Source: Clostridia bacterium
Lineage (GTDB): Bacteria; Bacillota; Clostridia; Oscillospirales; Acutalibacteraceae
Direction of reading: 5' to 3'
NCBI GenBank assembly: GCA_017473435.1
Contig: JAFULG010000079.1
Location: 1-37,439 of the forward strand
DNA: 37,439 nucleotides
This document shows positions 35,710-37,439 of the stretch, one piece after another. The notes beneath the pieces were generated by a model. That model saw only the letters and a list, made by a program, of their open reading frames with translations. It was not told the DNA's origin and searched no databases. Numbering within the stretch: position 1 is the first letter of the stretch; each line of letters begins with the position of its first letter. The position numbers were made by a program, and so were the translations under genes.

Positions 35710-37084
35710 ATATTTCGGTACTGACGGCTTCCGCGGTGAAGCTAACATGAACCTTACCGCTGACCACGCCTACAAGGTAGGACGTTTTCTCGGCTGGTAT
35801 TACGGTGAAAAGAAAAGAAGAGCGGGGGATGATACTCCTGCAAGAATAGTTATAGGTAAGGATACAAGACGTTCAAGCTATATGTTTGAGTATACTCTTG
35901 TAGGCGGTCTTGTTGCTTCGGGTGCGGACGCATATCTTCTTCACGTTACAACCACACCCTGCGTTGCGTATATTTCAAGGGTGGACAGCTTTGACTGCGG
36001 TATTATGATTTCCGCCTCTCACAATCCCTATTATGATAACGGCATAAAGCTTATCAACGGGGACGGTGAGAAAATGGATGAGGAAACCATAGCTCTTATA
36101 GAAGCTTACCTTGACGGTGAAAATGATGTCTTCGGTGTAAAGGGCGAGCTTCCCTTTGCTCACAGAGAAAATATAGGCAGAACCGTTGACTATGTTGCCG
36201 GACGAAACCGTTACATCGGCTACCTTATCAGCCTCGGACTTTATTCCTTCCGTGGCAAAAAGGTTGGACTCGATTGTGCAAACGGCAGCTCCTGGAATGT
36301 TGCAAAGGCTGTTTTTGATGCCCTCGGTGCGGAAACCTATGTAATCAACGCTTCGCCTGACGGTACTAACATTAACCGTGATGCAGGCTCGACTCATATT
36401 GAGGGTCTGCAGGCTCTTGTAAAGGAAAAGGGTCTTGATGTAGGTTTTGCTTATGACGGTGACGCTGACCGTTGCCTTTGTGTTGACGAAAAGGGCAATG
36501 TTGTTGACGGTGACGCTATTCTTTATATCTACGGCAGATATATGAAGGAGAGAGGCAAGCTTGTTTCAAATACTGTTGTGACAACGGTTATGTCAAACTT
36601 CGGACTTTACAAGGCCTTTGATGAGCTTGGCATAAATTATGCTAAGACCGATGTCGGCGACAAGTATGTATACGAATATATGATGAAAAACGGCTGCCGT
36701 CTCGGCGGAGAGCAGTCGGGTCATATAATTTTTTCAAAATATGCTTCTACGGGAGACGGTATTCTTACAAGTCTTAAAATAATGGAAGTTATTATGGCTC
36801 AGAAGAAAAGCTTAAGTGAGCTTGCTGCTCCTTTCAGGGTTTATCCTCAGGTGCTTATCAATGTAAGAGTTAAGGATAAGGCGGCGGCAAGGAACGACGA
36901 TGATGTTATTGCTGCAACAAGCAAGGTTGCTGAGGCTCTTGGTGACAGCGGAAGGATACTTATGCGTGAATCGGGTACTGAGCCTGTTATCCGCGTTATG
37001 GTTGAGGCTTCTGACAGGGAGCTTTGTCAGAGCCTTGCTCAGAGCGTGGTTGATGTGATTCTTGAAAAGGGTCACGGGGCATAA
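35702..37084 (+). CDS. glmM: Phosphoglucosamine mutase GlmM
   Basis: This 460-aa enzyme converts glucosamine-6-phosphate to glucosamine-1-phosphate for UDP-GlcNAc synthesis. It begins GKYFGTDGFRGEAN. The phosphoserine loop is ISASHNPYYDNGIKL near residue 100, the metal site DGDADRCL near 252, the sugar-binding GGEQSGH near 336 and the phosphate-binding RESGTEPVIRVM near 420. It is slightly longer than the usual 445-450 aa. The ATG at 35702 lies 7 bases after AAGGAG; GTG at 35699 is directly in front. The first codons overlap the beta-helix gene by 8 bases. Confidence 0.93.
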   Translation: MGKYFGTDGFRGEANMNLTADHAYKVGRFLGWYYGEKKRRAGDDTPARIVIGKDTRRSSYMFEYTLVGGLVASGADAYLLHVTTTPCVAYISRVDSFDCGIMISASHNPYYDNGIKLINGDGEKMDEETIALIEAYLDGENDVFGVKGELPFAHRENIGRTVDYVAGRNRYIGYLISLGLYSFRGKKVGLDCANGSSWNVAKAVFDALGAETYVINASPDGTNINRDAGSTHIEGLQALVKEKGLDVGFAYDGDADRCLCVDEKGNVVDGDAILYIYGRYMKERGKLVSNTVVTTVMSNFGLYKAFDELGINYAKTDVGDKYVYEYMMKNGCRLGGEQSGHIIFSKYASTGDGILTSLKIMEVIMAQKKSLSELAAPFRVYPQVLINVRVKDKAAARNDDDVIAATSKVAEALGDSGRILMRESGTEPVIRVMVEASDRELCQSLAQSVVDVILEKGHGA

Positions 37085-37096
37085 AGCGAAAAGCTT

Positions 37097-37127
37097 ACAC
37101 CGTCTTGGAAACAAGGCGGTGTTTTTT
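37097..37127 (+). terminator. Intrinsic terminator after glmM
   Basis: ACACCGTCTTG (37097-37107), GAAA tetraloop, CAAGGCGGTGT (37112-37122), then T-run to 37127. 11-bp stem with one wobble, 12 bases after the stop. Confidence 0.95.
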
Positions 37128-37139
37128 GCGGACACGGCA

Positions 37140-37237
37140 ACGGTTGTCTGATCGTGCAGGGGACGTCCCGTGAGGATTCACGGTTTCGCCACAACATCGT
37201 GCGAACGTTGTAGCGCCGCCCAAGGGGCGGCTTTTTT
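37140..37237 (+). ncRNA. Hairpin-rich stretch ending in a terminator: small-RNA candidate
   Basis: Between the glmM terminator and the terminator at 37215 lie successive small inverted repeats: GGGACGTCCC (near 37163-37172), CCGTGA-GGAT-TCACGG (near 37170-37185) and ACAAC...GTTGT (near 37192-37212). No ORF of note fits. I see no clear promoter in the gap, so it may instead be a stack of repeat debris. Confidence 0.25.
37215..37237 (+). terminator. Second intrinsic terminator downstream of glmM
   Basis: GCCGCCC (37215-37221), AAG loop, GGGCGGC (37225-37231), six T (37232-37237). It has no protein gene of its own immediately upstream. Confidence 0.85.
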
Positions 37238-37358
37238 GTTGTACTTTTATTTTTCTGAGTTGTTGATTTTACTTTCTACAGCCTTGGCTTTTCTGTTGAG
37301 GTTTTTATTTTTCCGTGGTTGTTTCTTTCAACTCCGTCCCGCTCATGCCGCGGAGGCA

Positions 37359-37386
37359 CATCCTTTGCCCGGAGCGGCAAAGGATG
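37359..37386. repeat. 11-bp perfect inverted repeat near the right edge
   Basis: CATCCTTTGCC (37359-37369) and GGCAAAGGATG (37376-37386) around a 6-base loop, no T-run. The rest of 37240-37439 shows no convincing gene. A 22-codon minus-strand ORF starting at 37411 (MALTKERFASFAAPG) has no ribosome site and is not called; the sequence may belong to an element that continues past the edge. Confidence 0.4.
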
Positions 37387-37439
37387 CAAAGCGCTCTTTG
37401 GTGAGTGCCATTATATAGGGGTCCCCGAAAAGCCCGATA

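Noticed and set aside
37170-37418. 82-codon plus-strand ORF at the right end
   Set aside because: It passes through a strong terminator hairpin and its T-run, which explain the Phe/Leu-rich translation. No ribosome site.

Overview
The window looks like chromosome of an anaerobic, spore-forming Clostridia member, most like the Ruminococcaceae/Oscillospiraceae. Reasons: a cotJABC spore-coat operon; the Bacillus-type yabM-mazG-rqcP-yabP-yabQ-divIC-yabR block; a ferredoxin-linked 2-oxoacid oxidoreductase; an oxygen-independent HemZ-type radical SAM protein; AGGAGG-type ribosome sites; several TTG/GTG starts; and many T-tailed intrinsic terminators. I see no rRNA, tRNA or CRISPR array.

Layout. 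1-~600: truncated IS110-family insertion sequence on the minus strand, with a leader that could encode its guide (bridge) RNA. 790-1900: cotJABC (minus). 2190-8730: two tandem paralogous AMP-forming acyl-CoA ligases, then a four-subunit 2-oxoacid:ferredoxin oxidoreductase and an unknown 73-aa protein. Together these could activate a carboxylic acid and interconvert its CoA ester with a 2-oxoacid. 8960-11590: a secreted metallophosphoesterase convergent with a Na+/phosphate cotransporter; the two genes overlap tail to tail. 11660-13950: cytoplasmic GH20 hexosaminidase, a repeat element, and a TetR regulator. 14180-16110: ABC exporter, divergent from the TetR gene. 16140-19055: rfbA, an acyltransferase-like protein and a zinc-ribbon membrane protein. 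19088-25180: recQ, recJ, rel. 25188-25411: two distinct repeat structures. 25453-31550: tight operon dtd, MBL hydrolase, hemZ, nucleoside-type kinase, yabM-like flippase, mazG. 31596-33920: HU, rqcP, yabP, yabQ, divIC, yabR. 34028-34942: secreted alpha/beta hydrolase. 35038-37084: left-handed beta-helix protein overlapping glmM. 37085-37439: terminators and hairpin-rich non-coding DNA.

Most of the genes are ordinary. The more interesting material is (a) the ligase/oxidoreductase block as a possible acid-assimilation module, (b) a promoter whose -10 box sits in the loop of a terminator-like palindrome, (c) a terminator for the phosphoesterase written inside the opposite-strand phosphate transporter gene, (d) a tandem array of four hairpins with different stems and a constant GAA spacer, (e) two inverted-repeat intergenic elements, and (f) the acyltransferase/zinc-ribbon membrane protein pair of unknown role.
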